From Thamnidium elegans (Eukaryota > Mucoromycota > Mucoromycetes > Mucorales > Mucoraceae): a stretch of 64,000 nt of DNA. Numbering within the stretch: position 1 is the first letter of the stretch; each line of letters begins with the position of its first letter. Of this stretch, positions 1 to 13,800 are shown in pieces. The stretch lies in NCBI GenBank assembly GCA_025201345.1, contig JAIXMG010000014.1, positions 434,001-498,000 on the forward strand. Reading direction: 5' to 3'. The position numbers were made by a program, and so were the translations under genes. The notes beneath the pieces were generated by a model, which was not told the DNA's origin, did not search any database, and saw only the letters and a program-made list of their open reading frames with translations.

Positions 1-118
1 AGATGAAGGATATATATTATGTGCTTGGAAATGATTTATGCGGGATGTATGTGAGGAGGGGGGGGGGGGGAGTCTATTTTGTATACTTTTTAATTTTGTT
101 ATTATAATATAATTATTT

Positions 119-3100
119 TTACTGTTTCTTCTTAATAGTGGGCATTTTAGCATCACTATTAGCTTTCTTCATCTTAACGACAACGTGGTTACCAGCTTCA
201 TCTACACTGATATATTTATCGCCATCAACGAAACCAGGCAAAGGAGATTTGGATCTACTTCCTGAAGATTTACTAGAAGATCTTGTTGAAGCTAAACTAC
301 TGCTATTTCCAGCGGCACCACCTCCACGAATAGTAACACGGCCAGTAGGAGAAGAGGATCTAAATGTTTGTAAATAGCCTTCTTGGAACGGTTGTGTTTC
401 TTGATGAACCATATTTTCATTTGAAGAGCTTGGTCTCGAGCTAACTCCTTCTGTAAGTCCATGGTCTATTATAAATTGAATATTTAGTATATATATATAT
501 TTATGGTTAACTATTACAACTGTATTCAAAATTTACCTCTCAAAAACCTATACAAAAGAATAAAATAAAATAAAATATTGTAAGTTACTGAAATATTAAA
601 AGTGTTGGTTTAAACTTACTTTGATAATTCAACCCATCCACCGCCAACGCGAACCATAACCAATTGACTAGGAAGAATACGACAGTAAACAAGCCTTGGG
701 TTCTCATCACCGAACCAGTACTTTCCTACTTGATCAGGAACGATTTTTACTGTGATTCTGTAAGGACTAGCATTAACAATATGACTTAATTCAATATCAA
801 GAGCGTTTCGAGGATCTGGCACATAAGAGGGACGAGAGAGTCTACTAGCTGAAGAAGAAGCCGAAGTAGGAGTCTTTGAAGATCTTCTACTAGATTCATC
901 TACACTACGTCTTGGGAAAGGAGACACGGTATTTAAGTATCTTCCATTAGCAGCAGCAGGGTGTCTTTTAACCGAAGCAGGCTGAAGTGGCAACACATGT
1001 CGAGATCTCTTTGTAGTAGTTTTAGCCATTGCCAACTTGGTAAAGAATTCATGATCTAATTTTCCAACACAAATTTGCAACTCACGTTCTCTGGCAGCAG
1101 CCGCTGCTTGCACTTGAGCCCATTTCTTGGTAGCCTTTTGAATAGCTGTAGCAACACGTTCATTATTACCCAAGAATTGTTTTTTGGACTCAGTAACAGC
1201 ACGATCAAGAGTTTTATTGATGGTTATTTGATGCTGTTTGTAAACAGCAACCAAGGATCGAAGTAATGCTTGTAGATCAGCCTTGACGAATTTATTATTG
1301 ACAATACCAGAATGATGAGGGGAAGCATTCTCAATAGCAGCTAAAACAATTGCAATTTGCTCATCAAACTCGCTCATAATAGCAAGGAATTCAGTAAGAT
1401 CGCCTTCATCTGATGCTTGCTTCTTCTTGATACTAATCAAAATACTTAATGCATCGGTATCAGCAGATAAACGTTCGCGAAGCGATTTAATTTCTTCGTC
1501 GGTATCAACACCTTCATAATCTTTCAGTAAACCATCAGTAGTTTTCGTCTTTTTGTCCAAAGTCTGATAAAAGTCTTGACAAAGTTCCTTGAATTCGAGT
1601 TCTTCCGAGCTAGAATCATGATCACCTGTTAACTGTAATGCATTGACTCTATCAGACATATCTGCAATGAACACAATCAAATCATTCAACTTTGCAACAA
1701 TCAGTTGACGTCTCTTTACTTTCTCAACACCAATTCTTGAATTCTGCAAAAAGACCATAAACGCATCATACTTGTTATCAATCATCTCTTGACTTCTTTC
1801 AATCTTTGCAGAAACATTGGCCATACGAATTTTAGGTTGAATTAAATACTTGAATTTAAACTCGATAATATTTTGTGCCATACTATTTACTTCCTTCTTG
1901 TTTTCATCCAAGGATTCTAAACGACCTTCCAAATAGAATAGTATATCTTCAGTGATATCTTCAGTAGAAGCTCTTGCAGAATAACTTTCGATATTAGCCA
2001 GTAAAGAGTCTTGTGATATCATATATTGAGACACTAACTTTGCTAAAGAAAGACATTCCTTTTCAGACTGAGTAGTTTTATCCAATTGAGTCAAAAGTGT
2101 TGTCAAGGGTTCAATCAGCTTATTAACTTTATCCTCTGTGTAATTGAGCTTGGTGACCAATTCATTACATTGATTTAGACGTAAAGCATCTACTTCGTTT
2201 TGAATATGAAAATACACCGAACCATTTGTACTGGTAATTTGAGAACAAGCCTCAACCGTAGTTTGAACATCTTCTCTAAAAACAGCTACAGAACAATGCT
2301 TTTTTGCCAACTCGAGTTGTGAATTACATTCGTCACACAAACGATCGATCACCGACTGAACAACAAGAACCAGCAAATCTCTTTCTCTTTCTGTCATTTG
2401 TTGATCCAACTCGGTCTTTAATAAGTTCGTTAATTGCAAACAATCATTTCGTTGACTTTCAAATGGTTTGTAATTAACAGTATCTCGAATCAGCTCATCC
2501 AACAAGTTAAACAATTCTCCCTTTAACAAAGAACCAATTTGGTTTAACTTTTCATCAAGCTGCTTGTATTCAATATCCTTTTCGTGTTCGCTTAAAGTAG
2601 AGTTCAACTTTGATTTCACTGTTTCAATATCAAAACGAATACCAGTCAAAGAATTAAAGTGCTTGACCCATTGAGAAGAACGAGATACGAGAGCAGATAC
2701 CATAGATTCTAAAGATATAAGTGTCTGCCATTTACTAGAGACATCCTGCTGAGTACTGTCTTTAAATGACTCGTCACTTGCCAAAATAGTATCATACTGA
2801 GCAAACACATCACCATGAACATCTTTCAGATCGGTAATTTGGTCACTAGCTTGTTTATACTCCACAACCAGATGTTGATGTCTATCATTTCGATCTTCAG
2901 CACTTGCTTCACTATCAATCTGTGCATGTTCTTGATTTGTCTTGTTAAGCTGATCAATTTGCACTTGAATTAAACTTTGTAAATTAGATATATCATTCAA
3001 ATACTTTTCAATCAATTGACCAAGATGAAGATCATTTTGCAACTCAGTAATTCTATCACCAATTTGACGCATAGTATTAGATCCATTTTTAAATAATAAA

Positions 3101-6100
3101 TCAATATGATCAAATTGTTCTTGACTTAATAAAGTCTTGTTGGCTTCAACATCGACCATCAAATTATGATGCTCTCGATTTTCCAATTGTTCTAATTCAT
3201 CAACCCAACCAGAAAGTAAATCATCATTTGAATCATCAGACATGACACGTTGAAGCAAGTTATCTAAAGAACCTAACCAACTTTGAATTTTGTTTTCAAT
3301 CAACAAAGCTGTTGTATTCTTTGCGGTTTCAGCCGCTTCGACCAATAAAGTGTTCCAAGCCTGACTAAGACGTTTCTGAGTAGGTTCGACAATATCTTCA
3401 ATTTCCTTTACCAACTCATGATGTGCATCATCTTGAACTTCTTCTTGATCCAAAGACTTGTCTTGAAACGCGGTAATACATTTATCAAATGTATTATTTA
3501 AAGAAGTAAACACATTTTCATTCGATTTCATTGCTTGACCAACACTATCTGCTTGACTTACAGCCTCCTTTAACTTTTCAATATCAACAGTGGTTTCTTT
3601 TTTAACAATGATTGAGTTACTACGAGTCAAAATCTCATGACGAGAATCAATCCAAGCTTCAGCTGCTTGTGCTTGTTTCTTGTATGAGTGAAGAGACAAC
3701 CTACGACGAGAGACACGTTCCTTGGACTCAAGCAGTTGTTGTAGCCCAGAACAAATTTCATCCAACCTAGCATTTCTAATCTCGATTGTTTCATTAATAA
3801 CTGAATTGGTAGTTTCATCTTTAAGTTTAGCTTGAGTTGAAAGATTTTGTAACGAGCGTACAGGGAACGGGATACTAGTAGCCAGATTTTGACGAACATC
3901 CTCAATGCCGGCCTTGAATTTCTGTAAGCGATCAGTATGATCTTGCAAGAGCCCAGCAATATGCGCAGTACCGTTAGCTTTGGTAGCAATAAATTCTTCA
4001 CGAATAAGTTCCGCAGATTGTTCTAATTGAGCAGTTCTTAAAATAAACGCAGCGACCAAACATCTTTGAGAGACGACCTGGTTAGAGAAATCCAAATAAT
4101 AACTATTGCGATCTTGAGCCAATACGACATCTTGCATCTTCTTCATAAACGCATTAGGAAAAAGCGAGACACTATTACCATTATAATGATCATTAGCTTC
4201 GTTTACCAACGCATCAAAACGTTTCTGAAGAGGTAAGATAACATCCTCTTGGTAAGATTGAAAATCATTGTAGAAACCAGACCATTCAGTACGAAGCTTC
4301 GATTCATCTTCTTCATCATGCATCGCCACAAACTCGTCCATAGAATTGTTATTTTGCCATCTAGCCTTTTCCTCAATAAACGCTTCAATTTTATTCTCGT
4401 TTTCAACCAAAAGACAAAGCGCCTGTTTCACAGTATCCTCCCACGCAATACGTTGCTTAATCAATTCCAATTCCTTCGACCTTGCAGCGACACTTTCTTG
4501 AAACCTTAAGCTAGTTCTACCCAACGAATCCATACGTGCTTCCAAATGATCAGGTGTAGCAATAGGTCTTGCCAGCTTTGGAAAGAATTCAACAAACGTA
4601 TCATAATTTAATTGAATACCAGGCAAAATAGATTTTTCAAATTTGTTTCGTTGTGAGACCAAACGGTTTAAATCCTGTTGCAAGATCTGAACGTGTTCTT
4701 CAGAGAGATCATCTTGTGAAATCCATTGGTTTTTCTTGGTAGTGAACTGACGTAACTGTTCATTCATTTCTTCCAAACGACTAATACCCAATTGCAGACT
4801 AGATTCCCATTGAGATCTCATACTAGCTGCTTCTAAAGTAACAGCTTGATCTGAAAGTCCACGTTTCAATTGAGAAAGATGATCCATCACTTCGCCCAAA
4901 TTACGAGCAGCAGCAGATACATCGACAGATTGATTCTTCTTTTTCTCTACTGAATCTTGTACCAACTGAGCAATCTGATCATGTAATACTTTAACCTTGT
5001 TTGCTTCAAAAGATTCGACCTGTAAAAACAGATCTAGTCTAGATTTTTTAAGATCTGAAATATTGATACCACGAGCCAAAAAGCTTTCCGCTGAAACATC
5101 AACATGCTGCTGTTTTAAAGCTTCAATTTGCTGATTGATCCAACCACCTAATTGACACGCCTCTTGTTCATACTGAGTAACCAGTGCTTTCATGTGATCA
5201 GCTTCGCGATAGGCCTGTAACAACTGATCAATAGATTTCTCCAACGCAGCCAACTCTTCCATTTTTTTATCCAATAGAGCTTTAATTTGCGCACGAACCT
5301 GAGATCGATACAAACCAGCACTGTTAGCATCCGAAAGTAATGCGGCATTGTAAGAAGGATGACCAGAAGACCTAAGCCAATTACCATTGTAGACCGGATA
5401 TAACATATTCTTACCACACTCTTGCCAAATATTTTTTACTTCTTGTTTAAAAGATTTGACATGATCATCTAAAGTACCGGCAATGCCTTCCTCTTCTTTA
5501 ACCATAATTCGACGTGTCTTTTTAGATATAGCATCTTTAATTTTTTCTCCTTCATGATGCGCATCTTGAGTACGTAACAAGAATTCAGTGATGGTAGATC
5601 TTTGAGTCATCAAGTCCAAAGTATAACTTGAAAGAAGTCGCAAATCATCGTATTCTGATTTCAAATCAGATTGCTTTAAAGAAATAAATTCAGGCACGGT
5701 TACTGACTGACCCAATAAAGCATAACTATCGACCATATCTTGATAACATTCAGAGAGAGAGATAATATGTCTATCACCTAATTCAGCCACACGATCTTGA
5801 ATAAACTGAAATGATTGCATATTTTCATTATCATTGGTATAAGAAGGTTTATCAACGTTTTCTTTGGAAGGATCATAACGCGCTTTTTTAACATTGAAAT
5901 CACATAATTTACGACCAATCGTTTGTAAATGGCTATTGGATTTAGACCACTGAGTTTCCCAATCAATGCGTTTCTTGAGTACATCCAATTGAAGCCCTCT
6001 ATCCGAAAGCAACGTCTTCAACTGTTGATGGGTCTTTTCTAGACTTTCAACCCCGTTGACAAGATGATCACGATCAATAGAAACAGCATTAGAAGCATCA

Positions 6101-9100
6101 ACATCATATTCCAAAACACGAACCGTTTCAAATAACTTTGTCAATTCATCATTTTCCATTTGTTCTAACCGAGAAGCAATACCATCACGTTCCTTTTCCA
6201 ATCGTAATAAATTATCTTCATCAGCAACAGAATTAGCTGAAGTATGAGCAGATAAAGTAGTCTTTGTATTATTACTAGAATTTTTAACCTTAGTTTCATC
6301 AGAACAAGAACTCGAGCTAGATAAAGATTGCTTTTGATCGGTATAGAGCATTAAATCAAATCGAGACTTTGCTAGAAGCTTAATACGTTCTTCCATCCAA
6401 GACCGAACACGATTCATGGCACCATAAGCTTCCTGTGTACGTTGTTGTAAAGACATGACTTGATACCGAGACATTAATAATTGATCTAAGCCATCAGCAA
6501 TCAAAGCAAGCGACATACTATAGGCGCTAATAGCACTTTTAATATTTTCATTTGTAATTTGATTATCGACTGAATCATTCGCTCCAATCGCAGTGGACAT
6601 TTCCGGCACCGAAGGATAAGGAATTGAAGTTTCAGCGTTAGTAATTAACCTAGCCGACTCTTCCTTAAACAATTGAACCTGTTCAGTATAAACATCTTCA
6701 TCCTGCATAATCTTATCTTCAGTATCTTGCAACAAATGATATCGAAGCCTTTCACCAGCATCACGAAGTTCTTTAAACTTACTGACAGTATTGATCATCG
6801 ATAATAACTGTTCGACAACCTTTCTACTAAATCCAGATCTTTTCATTAAATCTTCAAATGCTTTTTCAAACCCCAATTGACGTACTTCTAAATAATCAGG
6901 CAAGACTTCATTTTCAAGAGTTTCCATTTCTTGGTAAGCGTCCAAAACATTGGAATAATCTCCATGATCAAAATCGGCAATCTTTCGTTCTAAACTAACC
7001 AAGGTCTTGATAACACTTTCAATTCCTTGTTCGTCATCATCAGAAGATTCATAACTTGATTCTTCCTTTTCGGACCATCTAGCTTTACCTCTCAAAAATC
7101 CATCCAATTCGCCGTCCGTCTTGGCAATCCATTGAACAGCACTACCAAACAAATCTTCCCATTTAACTCGTAACAGTAACAAATCAATCAACTGAGATCT
7201 CTTTGTTAACAAATGAGTTAATTGATTCAACATGGTCAGAGTAGTTAATGTGATTTCGATGGTAGACGTATCAGCTGGAGTTAAATCTTGTCTATCACTA
7301 CTAAATATATCTTCAGTTGAAGCTGTTTGAGTCAACATCTTTACATGAGCACGAAGTCTATTCATATCATCAGAATCAAAATGATCAATTTCTTGTTTTA
7401 ACTTTTGATGTTCGTCATGTATATGAATCACCATACTATCAGCAATAGTGATATCACGAGAGATAGGATTAAACGTATCCGATTCATTTCTCTCTTCAAT
7501 AATCTGTATCTGTTTATCAATCCAAGTACGAATCCGCTCAGCTTCCACAAACCACACACGTACTTGATCAACCCAATCGCGTACAGTTTCATATCGATCT
7601 TCAATATCATCCAACAAATTAACAAAGCGATCAAAATAAGTATTACCGGTATCATACCGTAATAAATCCAGATTAAATTCATCTCGTACACCTTGAATAG
7701 ATGTATTGACTACATGAATACGTTGTTCCAAAGATTGAATTAAATCATCTGTAACGACAGACTTATTGACACCACTGTTTGACATTAATTGTTGAATGAC
7801 ATCTAATTCATAATTGAGAGCTGAAGTAATTTGACTAAACGTGATACCACGTTTATATAATTGTAACTGATTTAAAGCATGATCGAATTCCTGTTTAAAT
7901 TCTTGATTTGAATCATTATCAAACAAATTAGATGCAGTAGCAATAGAAAGTTCAATGCGATCAATAATATCTGCTGTTCCGTCCAGCGGATGAATTGATA
8001 TTTTACAACCATTTAATTGATTTTGAATGGAATTATCATTTTGATTGGTATAATTAGAAGTATGTTGAATAACTTGTAATCGTTGCGATAATAATTCCCA
8101 TTCAGATTTCAATTGATTGTACCTAGAATACAAAACTTGTTTTTCTGAACTAGAAGGATCCAGTTTGTTTATAATTTGTTGTGCTTGATCAAGTAACAAT
8201 CTCGATTTTTGATTGTCTTTCAATTGTTGTTCAATTTCTTTTTCTTCATTGGGAGATAATAAAAAAGAAAGCGTATCCAATTGTTGATAAACATCATCAG
8301 TTGTAATTAATAACTCTGGTTGAGGTGTACTAGGTAATTCACCTTCTTCTTCTTCTTCGTCTTCTTCTTCTTCTTCTTCATCATCATCATCATCAGGTGA
8401 ATTAGAATCAGGTGGAGTTATATCATCTTGTGATTCAGGTTTAATAAGTGATATATCACGTAATCTTTTTTCTATTTTTGAATCCTTTAAAGACATTACT
8501 TTATACATTTCGCTAACATACATCATTACAGAAGGTTCATGAGGATAATCTACTTCAGTTAAATCTGCTGGTTCTAAATATTGTGGCACATTTAAGTGTT
8601 GTTCTGCAATTTCAAAAGCTAATGATAACAAAGTATTCCAAGTTTCCTTTTCTGATGCATGCTCTATATGTTCAGTAAACAGGGTTGGAATTAAATCAGG
8701 ATCATGTCGATGTATTAATAAACAAAAGGCTAAGCCAGATCGCCATGACCTTGAAAAATCTTGTATAGTTGTAATGATATGATTTTGGATATAATCTTGT
8801 AATTGAGATCGCACCCAATAAAGTAAAGCTAATTTAGCTTCAGCCATTGGCTTGCCACCCGAACGAGACGCGCTAACGCTAGGTAAAGGAGATGGAGGTG
8901 GTACTTTAAGCTATATATATATAAAAAAATATATGTATATTAATACAAAAAAAACATAAATAAACAATATTTTTCTTATTTACATTATCCTTGTTGGTAT
9001 TAAAGTCAGGATTATTCAATAAAATTGGGTGAATTTGATACTTTAACATGATGAAAAAAGTAATTGCCAAGGTACTTTTAACATCACCGTTCACAATGGC

Positions 9101-9553
9101 TTCACTAGCAATAGCAGGTAAACTATCAGCGCCCCATTGATCTTGTAAAAACTTTAATGCCTGTGCAACATTTGAGAGTTCATGAATTCGCATACTACCC
9201 CTCTCAGGTTTCAACAACGGATTTTTTGAAACAACAGCCAAAAGTTTCAATAACTTTTTACCGTTTTTCAAGTCTTTATCGATACTAGATATACGTTCAT
9301 CAACTTGACTTAATTGAACATTAATCCATTTGGTTAGTGTACGAATTTGTATCTCTTGATAATCAGATCCAATATTCTTATTTAATTCATCACCAGAGGT
9401 ATCGTTATGTGTTCTATTTGTTGTCACAGGTGGTATAAGATGAGAAGAAACAAGTCGATTCGAACTAGATCTATTTGGAATCTGTTCTACAGGTTGGACT
9501 TGCGATTCCGTATTATTATTGTTGACTTGAGAAGAAAACCTTTTAGATTCCAT
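119..9553 (-). CDS. Giant spectraplakin-like cytolinker (CH1-CH2, spectrin-type coiled coils, GAS2/GAR domain)
   Basis: Three exons by my reading: 9553-8984, 8910-620 and about 440-119, giving about 3,060 residues. The 73 bp first intron is exact: donor GTAAAT, acceptor TATAG, phase 0. The last exon join (donor GTAAGT at 619, acceptor before 440) is less certain. Residues about 70-180 form a calponin-homology domain with the actin-binding CH1 signature (KWINVQL, KPERGSMRIHELSNV). A CH2 follows at about 212-315 (SWRSGLAFCLLIHRHDPDLI). After a run of Asp/Glu come about 2,500 residues of helical, spectrin-repeat-like sequence. A GAS2-related microtubule-binding domain lies at about 2,897-2,954 (KIVPDQVGKYWFGDENPRLV), followed by a Ser/Arg/Gly-rich basic tail. 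This order matches animal spectraplakins (MACF1, dystonin), so the likely role is actin-microtubule cross-linking in hyphae; this is inferred. If the last intron is not spliced, the protein simply stops after the GAR domain. Confidence 0.88.
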
Positions 9554-9650
9554 TTTTCTCCTTTTTTTTTATTGTTGTTTTGGTTTGTTTGGTGAATGAG
9601 TTGAAGATCTATACTCTTTCCATATATAATGTATAAAAAAAAAGGGAAAA

Positions 9651-9680
9651 AAAAGAGAGAGAGAGAGAGGGAGAGAAAGA
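9651..9680 (-). promoter_or_regulatory. CT-rich tract upstream of the cytolinker start
   Basis: An uninterrupted GA-repeat block on the plus strand reads as CTCTCT on the coding strand, about 100 bases upstream of the ATG at 9553. Pyrimidine-rich tracts near transcription starts are common in fungal promoters. The regulatory role is inferred from position and composition only. Confidence 0.4.
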
Positions 9681-10392
9681 AGAATTATAAAAATAAAAAT
9701 TAAAATGAGGGAACACAAGAGTTTCTTTATTTAGATGGTAAAGACGAGGTTAAAAAAAGAATTATCGTGGTGTCTTTCAAAAAAGAAAAGAATGAACTCC
9801 TTTAAATTTTGTTAGGAGTGACAAAAAAAAAAAAGCTGATACGAGTTTCATACTTATGTAAGTGTGTGGAGTATAAGCTGTGTACAACCTATCATGTAGA
9901 TCATTTACATGCTTTATCTTTAACATTTTATATTATTACTTATTCTATCGCCACTGAACAAAAAGCAAAGTATATAACTCAAGAAAGTGTAAACATCTTG
10001 TTATGCATCTAAAACACAACCCCCAGCAGTTGATTGAATACGTGCATGCTTTTGCCCGCTCTTCATAGTCACTTGTCAAAATATATAATTTACTCTGTAA
10101 AGACGTATCCATATCTACTATTATACACTCTATAAGTAATGCCCTGTTATTCCGTAAAATAACTTTAAACTATCTAGAAAAGAAAAGGCGTTTCCCCCCT
10201 TTTTTCATAAATATAAATATACGTTTGTTTATATCCCTTGCTTTCTTTGTATATATTTACGCTCCACAAGAAAATCCATCTAATTTCTTTTTCGTACATA
10301 GTTGTATCGCGAACAGAAAAAAAAAAATTCATTTATTAAAGAATAACTAAACGAGATTTTGAGTAATTCTACATGTGATATTGACGCGAGAT

Positions 10393-10425
<33 letters not shown>

Positions 10426-11958
10426 GCTTTGTTCTTACTGTCTTCTTTCTTCTGTGCATTGGGTATCAATTGAACACGACTCTCTATCTTGAAGCTAAAA
10501 AAAATACTTTCTTTCTTTGTCTCTCCTTTATAAAACTTTACAAGAGTAACACAAACATTATAAAAGTACTGTCACAAACACGAAAACCTTCTTTTTTTTT
10601 TAAAAAAAGCAAGATCAATTGGCCCGAGTTTTTGTACTTTAAAGAGATTTTAATAAAATGGTATAACTGAACAATCAAAATTAAAAAAGTTATTTTTGGA
10701 CTATTTCTACTTGCTTTAAATCTTCGTCATTGTACACGCAGTAGAATATTCACATGTTGTTTAAAAAAAAACAACAAATATTTACCATTTTGGGAAAAAT
10801 AAACGGTTCTGGATATTTAGGCGATATTTGAACGTTAATATTTTAATAAACCAAATTATAATTTCCAAGTAGTTGGTATGCTTAATTGTAAGTATTTATA
10901 ATTTGCCTAATATTTCGATTCCCTGCTTTAATGAAGAAAAAAAAAAAAAAGAAAGTATTAAAAGTAAAAGCTAGCAATATGAAAACTCCCGAGTCAGTGG
11001 TACTAAAATTGACTTTTAGAAAGATTTCTTTCTGTATTTGCCTTTAGTAGAAATTTAATGTTCTTCTTTACTTTTTCACTACTGCTGCTGCTGCAATAAA
11101 AAGTAACCTAGTTAACATTTGTAAATCAACTGGTAAAATATAAATTTAAGCCTTGATAAAGTATCAATTGGTAGTTGAATAATCCCCGCAAAAAAAAAAA
11201 AAAAAAAAAAAAAAAAACTTCTTTAATGCCATATTCCTATAAATCAAGCTATTCTACATTTTCAGCATTAAAAAAAAATCGAGAATTTGGAAATCCGGGT
11301 ATGTCGTCTAGGTAACCGTATAAACCGTTACTGAGTACCTTAAATTAATAATTCATCAAGTTTCTCTTTTATGTGTCAAAAGTATAATAAGATCATGCAA
11401 AAAAAAAAAGGGTATATTTTAAATCGCCACTTTTATGCAAAAAAAAAAAAAACGAGTAGTGAACTTATTATCAAAATCAATAAATATTAATTAAAAGTAA
11501 AGAAATGGTTTTTATTGAGGTAACATCATACAGAAAATGAAGCATATATACTCTATTGTACCACAAAAACATTGTTCTTTCGGTATTCCTTTTAACTATA
11601 GAAATTAAATCTTTTATTATAAGAAAGACAAGCAGGGGGGAAATGTGCATAAAAAAGACGTTTGAAATAAATATCTATACTAGACACTATGATATCATCA
11701 ATAATCATTTGTTCTAAAACATTAAGATTGTGGGAAAATAAGCCCTCCAATAAGAATAAGATCATATGGACTTTTAGTAAAATGAATAAGATCGGCTTTT
11801 AACAAATTGTGTGGGGAACGTTTTTAAAGTTACAAAACTATTAATAATTTCTTGTGCTATGTATTTTCTTTATATAACTTGTTCATTCACTTAACAAAAA
11901 CACATCCGCGGGTCGATTACATAGATTAAGTTTTTTTTTTTTTTTTATCAGTAAGAGC

Positions 11959-11978
11959 GTATTGCATATATGCAATAC
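11959..11978. repeat. 20-bp perfect palindrome
   Basis: GTATTGCATATATGCAATAC is its own reverse complement and lies in the gene-poor spacer, far from either flanking gene. It could be a binding site for a dimeric regulator or only AT-rich chance. Confidence 0.6.
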
Positions 11979-13800
11979 ACATATAAAAGACATAATTTTA
12001 GTAATCTTAATTATAAAAAAAAATAGCGTGCGAGGAACTCTGTTTAAAATGGCAGGTGACCCACTAACTTCTTAATTGGACTTTATACATATACAGATAT
12101 CGCTGTATTTAGAACCATGATAAATATACCACGTTTTTGTTATGTAAATAATACGTATTATTGAACGCAGCAAATAATACAATCATTCGAATTTGCTTAT
12201 ATTCATAATACTAGGTTATACAAAAAGGCACAGCAGAAAAAGAAGAAAAAAAAAAAGAGTCGAATATTATAGAGTCGAATATTATAATACTAACTATGGG
12301 GTTATTAATTGTGGGGTATTCATCTTGGAGGGTAAAATCAGTCTGTACTCAAAAGTAGGAATTACCACCCTTTTTTATAGAGGAGTTCGTATTGATCTTA
12401 AAACAAAGTCCTGTCGTAGATGACGGAAATATAAAAATAAAAAAACTGTACAACGTATCCAAAGTATTAGCATCAAAAAAAAAAAAAAAAAGAGAGAAAT
12501 AGAAAAGAGGCACTATATGTTGTACGCCAGTATGAATAATACACGTATACGCAATAGATTCTAGTTTTTTTTTTTTTTCTTTTTAAAAGTAAATTGATAG
12601 AACTTCTTTTAGTTAACGTGTAACTTTAAATACAAGAGAATCTAAATTCTGTATGTATCTATTGTAATGTTTTATTCTAGGCCCTTGAAAAAACAGTGTT
12701 TTTATGCCAAATTTTCCATTTGAATACGAAAAAGAAAAAAAGTTTACAAATGTTGGGGAATCAAAGTAACTAGACATTTATATCTATTCCTCGTATTAAG
12801 ATTAACGAGACCCTATTTGTCTACTCTAATCCTTTAGCTGATCTATATAATAACCAGAGGTTATTAAACTTTATTCAGTGGTCACGTGCTTACACTGAAC
12901 TTTCTTTTTGCTTATCTTCAAGTACCTGATTTTATCAAAGCTGTTATTCAATAGTTATATTTATGACGGAAATTACTTGATCGAGTAAAAGCTTCTATCA
13001 ATCAAAACCACATCTTTTTAGGCCAAATCTTATTCTACCGTCATACATCAATGTTTTATAAAATAAATAATAAATATGATTTTTGTATTATAATGAGAGT
13101 TACTATTCTATATGGAGTGTACCATGAAATACTTAGTCTGATGATAGTACTAACTAGTCATTATTATAAACTTTAAATATATTGCAATATGAAACAGAAT
13201 GCTTCTATTATTTTTTTTTTTTGGTATTGTTACACTTGCGATAATGTAACGATTTAGTAATTGAAAGCTACTGATACTAAAAAGTTTTTTTTCTTCTTTT
13301 TACATTATTGTATTATAATCATTTTTTATTATTAACGTATGACTAAAAAAAAAAAATAAAAAAAAAAAAATCTTTGTGGGCCAAAATTTTTATTTCCTTT
13401 TTTTATGGTAAATGTCAAAAGAACCAATAACAGTTAATGAATGCTATGCGAGTTACACGGATCATTTAGCGGGTCCACTTTAAACCGCGGCTTGTTATCT
13501 GTTTATGTTTATTGTTGGACATAAAACTTTATTTCCAAAATTATATTTTCTCAAACTGTTTGACAACGTGGCAAAAATAATAATAGCGTGCAAAAAAAAG
13601 ACCTTTTTTTTTTTTTTTTTTTTACCCCACATTTTAGTTTTATAAAAAAAAAAAAAATGTACATGTAAATAATTTTATTATTAAAAGGGTAAAAAACAGG
13701 GAAAAAACAGTGACAAAGTGTGTTACATACAAAAAAGACATAGATAGAATACAATAAAAATACATAGGGGAGGTTAAAAATAAGCATAATTTTTTTCTCT

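Larger units (their letters stand above)
9554..13800. other. 4.2 kb gene-poor spacer; promoter of the cytolinker and 3' flank of the CSL gene
   Basis: No coding region is convincing here; the short open frames are low-complexity and lack splice-consistent partners. Just upstream of the cytolinker start is a GA-rich block (9651-9680, CT-rich on the coding strand), a typical fungal promoter or leader feature. The rest is AT-rich with long homopolymers (for example 10398-10424 T and 11190-11217 A). It also has several perfect short palindromes (11959-11978, 12147-12162, and 12849-12865 with a 3-base spacer) and a tandem 15-base repeat AGAGTCGAATATTAT at about 12255-12286. The length is unusual against the 0.1-1 kb spacing elsewhere, so an untranslated RNA or long regulatory region is possible but unproven. 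Confidence 0.5.

Noticed and set aside
138..377. 79-residue plus-strand frame opposite the cytolinker tail
   Set aside because: Antisense to the last exon; no motif or coding support.
4249..4509. Plus-strand frame inside the cytolinker gene
   Set aside because: Shadow of the long minus-strand exon in the other direction.
10359..10670. 103-residue frame in the gene-poor spacer
   Set aside because: Mostly poly-Phe from a T-run and low-complexity sequence; no splice-consistent extension.
11729..11736. TGTGGGAA, the classic CSL binding site, near the CSL gene
   Set aside because: It lies 2 kb beyond the 3' end of that gene, and an 8-mer is expected about twice by chance in this window; another copy occurs inside the AidB-like coding region.
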